DNA of 64,000 nt from Deltaproteobacteria bacterium (GTDB taxonomy: Bacteria; Myxococcota_A; Polyangia; Polyangiales; Ga0077539): assembly GCA_016704445.1 (NCBI GenBank), contig JADJAE010000038.1, forward strand, positions 45,415 to 109,414. The letters run 5' to 3'. Positions 18,327-29,476 of the stretch are shown piece after piece. Made by a program: the position numbers and the translations under genes. Position 1 is the first letter of the stretch. Each line of letters starts with the position of its first letter. The notes beneath the pieces are model-generated. The model was not told where the DNA came from and made no database searches. It saw only the letters and a list, made by a program, of their open reading frames with translations.

Positions 18327-20903
18327 ATGAGCTCGACGCCCCACCTCCGCCCCGAAGCCCCAGCGACGGCCCGCGCACGCCGCACGCGGGTCCGCCGGTC
18401 GAGCGTCGCTCCCGTCGGGCGTAGCGCCGCCGCGCTCGTCGCCGGGTGGTTCGCCGCTCGGGGCGACGCGCCGACGGCGGTGCAGCGCGCGGTCTTCGCG
18501 GCCTTCGACGAGGGCCGCCCCCTGCTGGTCACCGCGCCCACCGGCAGCGGCAAGACCGCCGCGGTGATGCTCCCGCTCATGGCCGAGCTGATCGCCCATC
18601 CCACGGACGCCCCGCCCGGAGTGCGCGTGCTCTACATCGCCCCGGTGCGCGCGCTCTCCGCCACGCAGGCCGACGCCCTCACCGCGATGGTGGCCTCGCT
18701 CGGCGGATCGCTCCGCGTGGCCCAGCGCACCGGCGACACCAGCACGAAGCAGCGCGCCGCGCAGAGGGAGCGCCCCCCGGAGGTGCTGCTCACCACGCCG
18801 GAGTCCCTCGCGGTGCTGCTCGCGGGCCCGGGCCGGGAGATGCTCACCGGCGTCCGCGCCGTGGTGCTCGACGAGCTGCACCTGCTCGCCGCCGGCAAGC
18901 GCGGCGCCCTCCTCTCCACCACCCTCTCGCTCCTCGACACCTGGGCCGCCCTTCACGCCGCCCCTCACCCGCGACGCCTCGCCCTGAGCGCCACCGCGCG
19001 CCCGCTCGACGCCCTCGCCGCCTGGGTGCACCCCGATACCGAGGTGATCGCCGTCGCCAACGAGGCGCCCGCCGAGCTCCGCATCACCGATCCCCCCATG
19101 GAGCAGGCCTTCCCGGATGGATCGTGGGCGTGGCGCAAGGTGCTCCCCATGATCGCCCGGCAGGTGGCCGAGACCGACGGCACCACCCTGCTCTTCGTGG
19201 GCGCCCGCACCCGCGCGGAGCAGTGGTCCGTGGCGCTGCGCGACGTGCTGCCCGCCCGCTACGGCGTGGCGTGCTTCCACGGATCGCTCTCCCTGGAGGA
19301 GCGCGCCCGCGTGGCCGACGAGCTGCGGGCCGGGTCGCTCCGCGTGGTGGTGGCGACCAGCGCCCTGGAGGTGGGCGTCGACCTGCCCGCGGTGCGCCGG
19401 GTGCTGGTGCTGGGCGCCCCCAACGCCACCTCGCGGCTCCTCCAGGCTGCGGGTCGGGCCGATCATCGACCGGGCGTCCCGGCGCGCGCGGAGCTCATCC
19501 CCACCAGCGCCCTCGACGTGGTGCGGTGCGCGGCGGCCATCCGCGCGGCGCAGGGCGGCGAGGTCGAGCCCATCACGCTGCGGGAGGGCGACCTCGACGT
19601 GGCGGTGCAGGCCGCCCTCGGGCGGTTGCAGCTGTGCTCGGCCACTGCGAGCGAGGTGGGCGATGGGTTGCGCGCGTCGGCCTCGCTGAGGGCGTTGAGC
19701 GGCGACGACCTCGACCGGGTGATGGGCTACCTCGCGCACGGCGGCGACGCGCTCGCGGCCTACCCCGAGATGGCGCGCGCGGTGAGCGACGGGGAGCGCT
19801 GGGCCATCAGCGGACGGCGCTCCGAGCGACTCTACCGCCAGGGCATCGGGACCATCGTGGGCGAGGTGACCGTGGAGGTACGCCACGGGCGTCGCGTGGT
19901 GGGGCAGCTCGACGGGCGCTTCGCGGTCTCGCTGGAGGTCGGCGACCGCTTCGTGCTGGGCGGCCGCAAATGGCGGGTGACCGAGCGCGCCAGCGACGCG
20001 GTGCTGGTGCGCCCCGACCACAGCCCCGAGCGGGCGCTCCCGGCGTGGCACGGGCAGCGCGCGGCGCAGAGCGCCCAGGTGGCCGACGCGGTCGAGGCCC
20101 TCTGGTCGGAGCTCGGGTCGCTGGTCCACCTCGCTCCCGAGGAGCTGGTCGAGAGGGTGACCTCGCTGCTGGGCGTTCACCCGGTCACCGCCCGCGCGGT
20201 GTGCGAGCTCGTCCGCGCTCAGCACCGCCACGCGTCGCTGCCCTCGACCGACCGCTTCGTGGTGGAGCTTCACCGCGACGGTGCGCGGGCCCACCTCGTG
20301 GCCTTCACCTTCGCCGGATCGATGGCCAACGAGCTCATCGCCCGCGCCGTCGCCGCCCGCTACCGCGACGAGACCGGCGAGGCCGCCAGCGTGTGCGCCC
20401 TCGACGAGGCGGTGTGCGTGACCGCGGACGCCTCGCTCGCAGAGGTATCCGTCGAGACGCTGCGCCGGTGGTTCTCGCCGGAGGGGCTGCGCGAGGCGGC
20501 GATGGGGGCGCTCTCCGAGGGGGTGCTGAGCGGCGCGTACTTCCGCGAGGTGGCCCGCGTGGCGCAGCTCTGGATGCCGGGGACGAAGGCCGGGGCGGCG
20601 ACCCCTGGATTACTCCACGATGTATTGCGCAAGCACGACCCGGGGCACGTGCTGCTGCGAGCGCTCGACCACACGCTCTGGACCTCCCTCGAAGGAGAGC
20701 GCGCCCTCGAGGCGCTGGCCGAGCGCACCGGGCGACGCTGGCACCTCCACCGGCTCGATGGTCCGTCTCCGCTCAGCATCCCCGCGCGCACCTGGATGGA
20801 CCGCGACGCCGTGCGCGGCGACGACCCCGAGCGGGCGCTGCTCGACGCGGCCAACCGGCTCTTCCAGGCGACGCTCGGGCGGCCGTCGACCGCGCGATGC
20901 TGA
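18327..20903 (+). CDS. lhr: Lhr-type DEAD/DEAH-box superfamily 2 helicase
   Basis: 858 residues. Helicase motifs: Walker A TAPTGSGKTAAVMLP (about 71-85), Ia IAPVRALSATQ, motif II LDELHLL (DELH, about 181), motif III LSATARP (about 219), motif V VATSALEVGVDLP and motif VI LLQAAGRADHRPG. The winged-helix and Lhr-core C-terminal domain follows (GEVTVEVRHGRRVVGQLDG, VLGGRKWRVTE), with the family's typical length of 850-900. Lhr-core proteins act in DNA repair. The next gene is a metallophosphoesterase overlapping by 7 bases, a conserved pairing that supports a joint repair role. The start is taken at MSSTPHLRP, since the preceding frame has no helicase similarity. Confidence 0.93.
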   Translation: MSSTPHLRPEAPATARARRTRVRRSSVAPVGRSAAALVAGWFAARGDAPTAVQRAVFAAFDEGRPLLVTAPTGSGKTAAVMLPLMAELIAHPTDAPPGVRVLYIAPVRALSATQADALTAMVASLGGSLRVAQRTGDTSTKQRAAQRERPPEVLLTTPESLAVLLAGPGREMLTGVRAVVLDELHLLAAGKRGALLSTTLSLLDTWAALHAAPHPRRLALSATARPLDALAAWVHPDTEVIAVANEAPAELRITDPPMEQAFPDGSWAWRKVLPMIARQVAETDGTTLLFVGARTRAEQWSVALRDVLPARYGVACFHGSLSLEERARVADELRAGSLRVVVATSALEVGVDLPAVRRVLVLGAPNATSRLLQAAGRADHRPGVPARAELIPTSALDVVRCAAAIRAAQGGEVEPITLREGDLDVAVQAALGRLQLCSATASEVGDGLRASASLRALSGDDLDRVMGYLAHGGDALAAYPEMARAVSDGERWAISGRRSERLYRQGIGTIVGEVTVEVRHGRRVVGQLDGRFAVSLEVGDRFVLGGRKWRVTERASDAVLVRPDHSPERALPAWHGQRAAQSAQVADAVEALWSELGSLVHLAPEELVERVTSLLGVHPVTARAVCELVRAQHRHASLPSTDRFVVELHRDGARAHLVAFTFAGSMANELIARAVAARYRDETGEAASVCALDEAVCVTADASLAEVSVETLRRWFSPEGLREAAMGALSEGVLSGAYFREVARVAQLWMPGTKAGAATPGLLHDVLRKHDPGHVLLRALDHTLWTSLEGERALEALAERTGRRWHLHRLDGPSPLSIPARTWMDRDAVRGDDPERALLDAANRLFQATLGRPSTARC

Positions 20904-21667
20904 CCCTCGACGACGACCTTCGCTGCGTGGCCCCCGGCGGGCTCTTCGACCCTGCCACGCGCACCCTGGTGATCGCCGACGTCCACGCGGGCTACGTGCG
21001 CTCGCTGCAATCGCGCGGGTACCTGCTCCCCGGCGTCGATGACCGCGAGCTCTTCGCTCGCATCGCCCGGCTGAGAGAGCGCCTCGACCCGGCCACGGTG
21101 GTGATCGCGGGCGACGTGGTCCACGGTCCTGCCTCGATGCGCGCGGCGCCCGACGGGGCGAGCGCCCTCGACGGGCTCCTCTCGGCCCTCGACGGCTGCG
21201 AGGCGGTGATCGTCCCCGGCAACCACGACCGCGGCCTCGACGCGGCGCTTCACGGTCGCGGCGTCACCGTCTGCGAGCGCTGGGCCTTCGGACCCCATGT
21301 GGCGCTGCACGGCGACGACCCCGAGGCCCTGCGCGAGGAGCGGGCGAGCGCACGGCGAGGGGGAGGCCGCGTGGTGATCGGCCACCACCACCCGGCGCTG
21401 GTGCTGCGCGATGCGGTGGGGGCCCGCACCAAGGTGATGGCCTTCGCCTGGGCGCCGGGGCTCGTCTGCCTGCCCGCGCTCACGCCCTTCGCCCGAGGCA
21501 GCGACCTGGTGCTCGACGACGAGGCCGCCGGGCTCACCGCGGCGGTCGATGCAGCAGAGCTGGAGACCGCGGTGATCGTCGGCGAGCGGGTGCTTCCTAC
21601 GGGGAGGCTCGACCGGGTGCGCGCGGTGCAGCGGCGCGGCCCGGCGCGGAGGCAGCGGGCGGGTTAG
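20897..21667 (+). CDS. Lhr-associated metallophosphoesterase (PdeM/YfcE-like)
   Basis: 256 residues with the full calcineurin-like metal site: IADVHAGY (about 26-33), AGDVVHGP (about 74-81), VPGNHDRG (about 107-114) and IGHHHPALVL (about 158). This is the ligase/helicase-associated phosphoesterase group whose genes sit beside lhr. It overlaps the helicase 3' end by 7 bases (ATGCTGA), so the two are translationally coupled. It probably works on nucleic-acid ends or as a phosphodiesterase in the same repair pathway. Confidence 0.9.
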   Translation: MLTLDDDLRCVAPGGLFDPATRTLVIADVHAGYVRSLQSRGYLLPGVDDRELFARIARLRERLDPATVVIAGDVVHGPASMRAAPDGASALDGLLSALDGCEAVIVPGNHDRGLDAALHGRGVTVCERWAFGPHVALHGDDPEALREERASARRGGGRVVIGHHHPALVLRDAVGARTKVMAFAWAPGLVCLPALTPFARGSDLVLDDEAAGLTAAVDAAELETAVIVGERVLPTGRLDRVRAVQRRGPARRQRAG

Positions 21668-21674
21668 CGAGGGC

Positions 21675-23170
21675 TCACCACATCGCCTCGAAGCGCCGCA
21701 GCGAGGCCTCGAGGCGCCACTGCTCCCTCGCCCGCTCGCTCCCCGCCAGCCAGCGCGCGCAGCCTCGCCAGGACGCTCCGCGCCCGGCACCTCGGACCGA
21801 CACGCGGCGTTCATGGAGCCTCGCTCCCACAGCGTCGCGCCCGGCAGGAAGGAGTGCGCCAGCGCGTTGCGAGCCAGGGTCTTGAGCTCCGTCCACCCCA
21901 GGCCGAAGGACTGCACCGCGCGGAGGTACTCGCGGGAGAGGTCCGTCCTCGAGACGCCCTCGTCGTCGGTGCAGATCACCTGCGCCACGCCCGCCTCCCG
22001 GTAGAGCCCCCACGGGTGCTCCGCCCCGCGCACCCCGAGGATCACGTCCGCGCTGCTGAGGCAGTGCTCCACCGCGACGCCTCGCGAGGCCATCATCGCG
22101 AGCGTCCCCCGGGCGTCATGCTCCCACGCGATGTCGGTGCCGTGCCCGATGCGCCGCGCGCCCGCGAGCTCCACCGCCAGCCGCACGTGGTCGCTCGCGA
22201 CCTCCGGCGGCACCAGCGAGGGCGTGAGCTCCCCGGCGTGCAGGGCGACGTTCACCCTCGTGCCGCGCCTCGTGACGTGGTCGATCACCCTCATGTGGTC
22301 GCGGTAGTCGCGCACCGCCACCGGGTCGTCCTCCGGGGCCACCAGGTTGAGCCCCACGGCGCGAGGGTCGGCCTCGATGATCGCCACCGCCGCCACCGCC
22401 TGCGCGAACACCTCCTCCCGAGGCACCGTGCGGATCATCTGCACCAGGTAGCGCAGCGTCACCCCGCAGCCCGGGTCCTCCCCCGCCTGGCCGCATCGTA
22501 GCAGCGCGCGCATGCGGGTCTCCTGGGCGTCCATGCGCTGCCTCGCGTCGGCCACCACCGCCGCGACGGCGCTCTCCGGAACGCGCGTGGACATCACGGC
22601 CAGGTCGTCGCTCCACCCGGCCTCTCGGCCGACGCGGTTGGCGCCTCCGACGCCCAGCGACTGCATCACCTCGACGTAGCGGGTGTTCTGCCGGGCGAGG
22701 CGGGAGACCACCTCGGCGAGCATGTCGCTGTAGCGCTCGCGCCTCGCGTCGAAGCGCTCGAAGGTGTCGAAGAAGTGGTCGTGCCCGGAGCCCGTCGCGT
22801 AGGGGAAATTGCGCATCGAGAAGCCGTCGACGAGCGCCCGGTAGAGCGGGACGTCCAGCGCGATGGCCGCCCCGCTCACGTCGCCTCGCGCCGCGTCGCA
22901 GGGCGGGTCGACGATCGACGGAGGCGAGCGGCGGGCGCAGAGCCCGTCCTCGGCGGCCCAGCGGAGGTAGTTCTCGGCGTACACGGCGCCGCTCAGGTGG
23001 GTGTGAAGCTCTCCCCCCTTGGGCATCTCCCGTACGAACACCGTCTCGAAGGCCGTCCTCCCGCGAATCGACTGGAGGTATCGGGCGGTGCGCGCCTCGG
23101 GGCTCGCGGCGATGGGCCCGGCGCACGCGGTGGCGAGCAGCGCGAGGAGCGGGAGGGCGGCGGTCTTCAT
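21675..23170 (-). CDS. Adenosine-deaminase-family lipoprotein (frameshift near the 3' end)
   Basis: About 498 residues after correction. A lipoprotein signal (PLLALLATACAG) precedes an amidohydrolase-fold deaminase. Metal and catalytic residues are visible: GGELHTHLSGAVY (first HxH), VNVALHAGELT (His and Glu), RRIGHGTDI (His) and VICTDDEGV (Asp). This matches secreted or periplasmic adenosine deaminase-like (ADGF/CECR1-type) proteins. In the frame of the start the coding sequence would run antisense through the phosphoesterase gene to 20360. A missing base near 21763 (a C run on the + strand) restores the usual tail CARWLAGSERAREQWRLEA and a stop at 21675. It is convergent with the phosphoesterase and downstream of serA. 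Confidence 0.85.
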
Positions 23171-23184
23171 CGCCGCCGAGACTA

Positions 23185-24420
<1,236 letters not shown>

Positions 24421-24440
24421 GGGAGGGATCTAGGGGCGCG

Positions 24441-25031
24441 TCAGCGGTTGTCACAGTTGGTGAAGCTGAATTCCCCGAACTCGTTGTCCGCGGTCTGCGG
24501 GGCGAGGCCGGCGAGGTAGCGGGTGCGCGGCGGGGTGAGGTCGTCGGTGATGCCGTCGCACTTGATGCGGCCGTTGAAGCTCTGGCCGTTGATGCGGTCG
24601 ATGAAGACGTGGCAGCTGCCCACGACCCCGATCGAGGCGTTGCGCACCGCCCAGCCCGAGCCGCGCACCTGCACGAAGCCGTTCTCGTCGTCGGCGCTGC
24701 GCAGCTCGGCCCCGGCGCCGGTGAGCAGCCCGGTGGCGAAGAGCGCCTCCTGCGACTCCTCGAAGTTCTGCCCGCGCTCGATGGCGGCGATCTGGAAGGA
24801 CACGCGCGTCCCACCGGTGCCCGGCGCGACGTTGCAGGAGACGATGACCGTCGGCGAGCCGTTGCTGCCGCTCGGCGAGTGGCTGTTGGCCGTGCACGAC
24901 GAGGCCGAGGCGGCGGTGCACCCCTCCCGCCAGAACGCCCGCCCCGTCATCGGCACCGGGTCGTCGCCGCAGCCGAGACCGAGCACCACCAGCGAACCGA
25001 TCGCCAACCCACGCCACGCTTGCTTCAGCAC
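24441..25031 (-). CDS. Lipoprotein of unknown function
   Basis: 196 residues with a lipoprotein signal (IGSLVVLGLGCGDDP, lipobox Cys about 21). The mature part has several Cys pairs (REGCTAASASSC, VSCNV, GSCHVFI, KCDG, FTNCDNR), suggesting disulphides in an exported, beta-rich domain with a pattern such as VSFQIAAIERGQ. The GTG at 25031 is used because GGAGG lies 4 bases upstream and it gives a compact signal peptide; an ATG at 25055 without a clear ribosome-binding site is the alternative. I recognise no family; similar proteins are widespread in Myxococcota. Confidence 0.7.
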   Translation of the reverse strand: MLKQAWRGLAIGSLVVLGLGCGDDPVPMTGRAFWREGCTAASASSCTANSHSPSGSNGSPTVIVSCNVAPGTGGTRVSFQIAAIERGQNFEESQEALFATGLLTGAGAELRSADDENGFVQVRGSGWAVRNASIGVVGSCHVFIDRINGQSFNGRIKCDGITDDLTPPRTRYLAGLAPQTADNEFGEFSFTNCDNR

Positions 25032-25085
25032 AGAACCTCCGCCGCCGTCATTCAAGAAGAGTTGCCCGGAATCTACCGCAGTCGG

Positions 25086-26243
25086 CTAGCGCGACGCGGA
25101 AAACGCATGATCCAGGTCGCCGATCAGGTCGTCGACCGCCTCGAGCCCGACGGAGATGCGGATCAGCCCGTCGTCGATGCCGAGCAGCGCGCGCGTCTCC
25201 GCGGGCACCGAGGCGTGGGTCATCACCGCGGGCAGCTCGATGAGCGACTCCACCCCGCCGAGGCTCTCGGCGCAGGTGAACACCTTGAGCGACGAGAGGA
25301 AGCGCTGCGAGCGCTCGGCCACGGTGCCGCTCGCGCCCTTGATGACGAAGGAGATCATCCCCCCGGGGGTCTTCATCTGCCGACGGATGAGCTCGCGCTG
25401 GGGGTGATCCTCGTTGCCCGGGTAGTACACGCGGGCGACGTCGGGGTTGCGGTGCAGCCACCCGGAGATGATCTGGGCGTTGGCGGCGTGGCGGTCCATG
25501 CGCACGGGCAGGGTCTTCAGGCCGCGCAGCACGAGGAAGCAGTCGAAGGGCGACGGCACCGCGCCCATGGCGTTCTGGAGGAAGCGCACCTTCTGGACCA
25601 GCTCGTCGTCGTTGGACATCACCAGGCCGCCGACGACGTCGGAGTGGCCGTTGAGGTACTTGGTGCTGGAGTGCACCACCGCCGTCGCGCCGAGCCCCAG
25701 CGGCTGCTGGATCATCGGCGTCGCGAAGGTGTTGTCGACCACGACGGGAACGCCCTTGCGGCTCGCGATGGCGCACACGCGCTCGATGTCGAACACCTTG
25801 AGCATCGGGTTGGAGGGGGTCTCCAGCCAGACCATCTTGGTCTCCGGGCGGAAGGCCGCCTCGGTGAGCGCGAGGTCGGTCATGTCGACGAAGGTCGCCG
25901 TGATGCCCATGGGCTTCATGACCTTGTCGATGATGCGGAAGGTGCCGCCGTAGACGTCGTCGCCGCAGATGATGTGGTCGCCCGGGGAGAGCGTGTGGAG
26001 GATCGTCGTGGTGGCCGCGCAGCCGCTCGCGAAGGCCAGGCCGTGGCGGGCTCCCTCGAGCGCCGCGGCGCAGGCTTCGAGGGTGCCGCGGGTGGGGTTG
26101 CCGCTGCGCGAGTAGTCGTAGCCCTTGTGGTTTCCAGGGCCATCCTGGGCAAAGGTGCTCGACAGCACGATCGGCGTCATCACGGCGCCGGAGGTGGGGT
26201 CGGGGTGCTGGCCGGCGTGGATCGCGAGCGTCTCGATCTTCAT
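25086..26243 (-). CDS. Cystathionine gamma-synthase/gamma-lyase (PLP enzyme)
   Basis: 385 residues of the Cys/Met-metabolism PLP family (fold type I). Features: IHAGQHPDPTSGAVMTPI at the N-terminus, YDYSRSGNPTR, GLAFASGCAATT (phosphate loop), ETPSNPMLKV, VVVDNTFATP (PLP ring Asp) and the Schiff-base Lys in HSSTKYLNGHSD (about 205). ESLGGVESLIELPAVMTHA near the C-terminus is typical of the synthase/lyase group. It makes cystathionine from an activated homoserine plus cysteine, or cleaves it; sequence alone does not separate the two. No neighbouring met genes. Confidence 0.92.
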   Translation of the reverse strand: MKIETLAIHAGQHPDPTSGAVMTPIVLSSTFAQDGPGNHKGYDYSRSGNPTRGTLEACAAALEGARHGLAFASGCAATTTILHTLSPGDHIICGDDVYGGTFRIIDKVMKPMGITATFVDMTDLALTEAAFRPETKMVWLETPSNPMLKVFDIERVCAIASRKGVPVVVDNTFATPMIQQPLGLGATAVVHSSTKYLNGHSDVVGGLVMSNDDELVQKVRFLQNAMGAVPSPFDCFLVLRGLKTLPVRMDRHAANAQIISGWLHRNPDVARVYYPGNEDHPQRELIRRQMKTPGGMISFVIKGASGTVAERSQRFLSSLKVFTCAESLGGVESLIELPAVMTHASVPAETRALLGIDDGLIRISVGLEAVDDLIGDLDHAFSASR

Positions 26244-26331
26244 GGGGCGGGTGATCCCACACCCCGAGCGCGGGTGGCAAGGACCGTGGCGGGCGATGGG
26301 GATCGGTCGGGGAGGAGCGGAGAGCCTGAGG

Positions 26332-28277
26332 TCAGCGACGCGAGACGCGCAGCACCGGGGAGGGCGCGGCGGCGCGGCGGGCCGGGGCGGGGGCGCCCGG
26401 CGTGGCGCCGAGGACGACCTCGAGGGTGTTGCCGCGGGCGTGGGCGAAGAAGGGCGGAGCGGCCTCGCGGAAGCGCAGCGTGAGCTCGGCCCCGGCGGCG
26501 CGGTTGATCACCCCCGCGTTGAGGATGCGCGAGTCCATCCGGGCCAGGGAGGCCGCGAGGTCGAGCGAGCGTCGGCCGGGGATCACCATCGAGATGGTGT
26601 TGCCGCGCGTGCCCGGGCCGGTGATGGAGGCCACCGGGCCGTCCATGCGCAGCGCGAGGCGGGTGCCGACGCGCACGCTGGAGTTGCCCATCGAGGCAGG
26701 GCGAGCCGGCGACATGGTCACCGCCGCCACGGGGCGAGCGGCCACCGGACGGGAGGGCGTCACCGCGGGGACGAAGGCCGCCGCGCGGGGGCGGCTGCGG
26801 ACGACCACGGCCTGGGTGCCGTCGACCTGGTTCGCGGAGAGCGCCGCGCCCTGGAGGTCGGCCGGGAGGTTGTTGCCGCCGGCCGCGATCATCCGGGGCT
26901 CGGCGCCCATCGGCGCAGGCTCCTCGTTGGCCATCTCCTGCACCGCGGCGGCGGGCGCCGGGGGCGGAGCGAGCTCGGCCACGGGGGCCGGGTCGGCGGT
27001 CACCGCGACCTGCGGGTGGGGCGTGGTGGCGCTCGGCCCGCCGGCGATGGCCACGGCGATGATGAGGATCGTCAGCACCGCGGCGGCCTGGCGTACATCA
27101 CCACGCGGCGGTTGCGCTTGCGGGCGATCGCCCCGTCGGGGTCGCTCTCCGTCGCGAGCACGGTCGAGTGCTGCGGCCGGAGCCCGCTGCGGGGCGCCTC
27201 CACCACGGCGCCGTCGCCGGTGCGCTGGAACCTCGCGCGAAGCGCCCCGACGCCCTTCACCACGCCCGCGGCCACCGGGGTCGCGAGGCGCACGGTGCCC
27301 TCCCAGGCCCCTCGCGCCGCCGACACGCCGCGCTGCATCCAGGCGGGGCCCGCCGGGGCGTCGTCGTCGAAGTCCTCGTCCTCGTCCGAGGAGGAGTCGA
27401 CCGCCGAGGGCGGCGCGGCGGGAGGAAGGATCACCGTCGAGGGCTTCGCGCGAACGGGCTCCTGCTCGTTGCGGGCGGTGTCCACGGCGCTCGCGGCCAC
27501 CTTCACGGGCTCGGGCTGGGCCGTCACGGGCTCGACCACCGCCGCGGGCTCGACCACCGTCACGGCCTCGACCGGGGCGGCCTCGACCGGCGGGATCGAG
27601 ACCCGCGCAGCGTCGATGAGGGCCGCGGTGACCGGGGCCTTGGCGACGGAGGTGACGCGCATGGCTCGGGCGGGAGCGCCGCCGTCGAGGTCGATGGTCA
27701 GGATGAGGCGCGGGTTCTGCGTGGCCGGGTCGATCTCGACGTCGACGGCGCTGATGACGCCGGCCTCGTTGTCCTTCGCGCCCTCGACGGTGACCTTGCC
27801 GCCCAGCTTGAGGAAGGACAGCTCGTGGCCCACGACCACGGAGCCCGGGAGGCGCTCCCGGAGCTTCGCGCGGAAGGGCGCGTCCATGCTCTCGAGGTGC
27901 AGCCGGACCTTGGTCTCGGCGCTGGAGGGGCTCTTGATGGCGGGCTCCAGCGAGCGGCGCAGGGAGGCCCGCGCGTCGCCCGGCATCGCCAGGAACTTCA
28001 CCCCGAAGGCGCCCGAGCGGGAGCCCTCGTCGTGGGTCCAGACGACCTCGCCGCGGGTGTTGATGGACTTGCCGTCCTCGAGCATGAAGCGAAACTCCAG
28101 CTGCACCCCGACGTCCGGGAGCAGCGGGCTTCGGACGCTCATGCCGCCGACCGAGAGGTCGATGGCGTCGGCGTGGATGGCGTCGGTGGCGTCGTATGCG
28201 CCGAGGCCGACGGAGGCGTGAAACGGTCGGCGGGCGGCGGTCGGGTCGCGCCGATCCGCGGTGGCGATGGAACCCAT
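26332..28277 (-). CDS. PilZ domain - membrane segment - AMIN domain protein (one-base frameshift at the membrane segment)
   Basis: About 648 residues once one base is restored. The PilZ domain (residues about 10-100) has the c-di-GMP motif AIDLSVGGM preceded by an Arg-rich N-terminus (RRDPTAARRPF). A second beta-rich region (about 120-220) and a Pro/Val/Glu linker with acidic run SSSDEDEDFDDD follow. The frame starting at 28277 ends with RRVVMYARPPRC. Adding one G to the GG at 27090-27091 (+ strand) continues it as VMYAQAAAVLTILIIAVAIAGG, a membrane helix, into the second part, which ends with an AMIN-like domain (SVRVGTRLALRMDGPV to GNTLEVVLGA). Without the correction, a separate GTG at 27078 would start the AMIN protein. 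AMIN domains target peptidoglycan; PilZ binds c-di-GMP. Confidence 0.78.
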
Positions 28278-28475
28278 GGAATCTCTCCTCTTCCTCGCGA
28301 CCCCTGTAAGACGGGCAGAGAGCTCCCGCCGCGGCGGGGATCACCTCCCCGTCGACGTCGGGAGGACCGTGGTGGCGGTCCCCGCACAGTTCGCTCGGCG
28401 CTTGAGCGGCCTATGCGACGGGGCGTTCGAGCCCGTCCAATTTTCGTCGCGGCGCTTCTTCCGATTGCACGGGAA

Positions 28476-28504
28476 TTGACGGGCTTCTCACCGATGCGCT
28501 AACG
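28476..28504 (+). promoter_or_regulatory. Possible sigma70-type promoter for the FHA gene
   Basis: TTGACG at 28476-28481 and CTAACG at 28499-28504 are spaced 17 bases apart in the AT-richest part of a divergent intergenic region (28278-28512). Transcription from it would begin at or just before the GTG at 28513, giving a leaderless or very short leader. Only the -35 box is convincing. Confidence 0.25.
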
Positions 28505-28512
28505 GCCGCGGC

Positions 28513-29451
28513 GTGGCTCTGACGTTCCTGGTCACGGTGCCGGGGAGCGATCCCCAGACCATCACCCTCGATCAGCCGCGCGTCGTCATCGGCCGCGGCG
28601 CGCACGTCGACGTGCGCCTCCCGTCGCGGGCGGTGAGCGACCAGCACGCGCTCATCCGCGTCGACGGCCCCGACGTCTCCATCGTCGACGAGGGCAGCAC
28701 CAACGGCACCCGCGTCAACGGGGTGGCCATCGCGCGGGGCCGGAGGAAGTTCCTTCGTGACGGCGACGAGATCGGCGTGGGCGACTACGCCGTGAAGGTG
28801 TCCTTCGTCATCGCGCTGGCCGACCCCCCGGAGCGCACCGCCACGCTCGCGCGGCGGCTGCTCAAGGACTCCCTGCGCTCCCTCGGCGGCGACAGCGCGC
28901 CTCCCTACCTGGAGCTTCGATCGGGCAAGACCGCGGGCCGACGCTGGGAGATCCCCGCCGCGGGCTCTCGGCTCACGCTGGGGCGCGCCGAGGGCTGCGA
29001 GGTGCTGCTCGACGACCGCGACTGCTCCCGGCAGCACGCCGAGGTGGAGCGCGACGCCGAGGGCTACGCGCTGCGCGACCTCGGGAGCAAGAACGGCATC
29101 GTGGTGGGCGGCCGCTCGCTCAGCGAGAAGCGCCTGAAGAACGGGGACGAGTTCACCATCGGCAAGAGCACGCTGCGCTTCGTCGACCCCACCGAGGAGC
29201 TACTGCGCAGCTTCGAGACGGGCTCCGACGAGGCCGCACCGCCGCCCCCGCCGAGGCCCTCGACGCCACCGCCGACGCCCTCGCTGCCTCCCCCGGCGCC
29301 CGCCGAGGAGCCCGCGGCGGCGCTCGCCTCGACGCCCGACCCGAAGGCCCTGAAGGAGCGCAGGGGCGACGCCGACTGGATCGTGCTGGCGCTGGCGGTG
29401 GTGATCCTGGTGGTGAGCGTCGTGGCGCTGGTGATCGTGCTCAAGGGGTGA
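28513..29451 (+). CDS. Tandem FHA-domain membrane protein
   Basis: 312 residues, GTG start. FHA 1 (about 22-95): VVIGRGAHVDVRLPS, SDQHALI, DEGSTNGTRVNG. FHA 2 (about 150-235): LTLGRAEGCEVLLDD, SRQHAEVE, DLGSKNGIVVGG. Both keep the Arg, Ser/His and Asn-Gly that bind phosphothreonine. A Pro-rich linker (about 245-275) leads to one C-terminal membrane helix (WIVLALAVVILVVSVVALVIV), so it is a tail-anchored scaffold facing the cytoplasm. Myxobacteria carry many Ser/Thr kinases for which such proteins are readers. It is divergent from the PilZ-AMIN gene. Confidence 0.9.
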   Translation: MALTFLVTVPGSDPQTITLDQPRVVIGRGAHVDVRLPSRAVSDQHALIRVDGPDVSIVDEGSTNGTRVNGVAIARGRRKFLRDGDEIGVGDYAVKVSFVIALADPPERTATLARRLLKDSLRSLGGDSAPPYLELRSGKTAGRRWEIPAAGSRLTLGRAEGCEVLLDDRDCSRQHAEVERDAEGYALRDLGSKNGIVVGGRSLSEKRLKNGDEFTIGKSTLRFVDPTEELLRSFETGSDEAAPPPPPRPSTPPPTPSLPPPAPAEEPAAALASTPDPKALKERRGDADWIVLALAVVILVVSVVALVIVLKG

Positions 29452-29476
29452 GCCGACCGCCCCCGCTCACCCCCGC

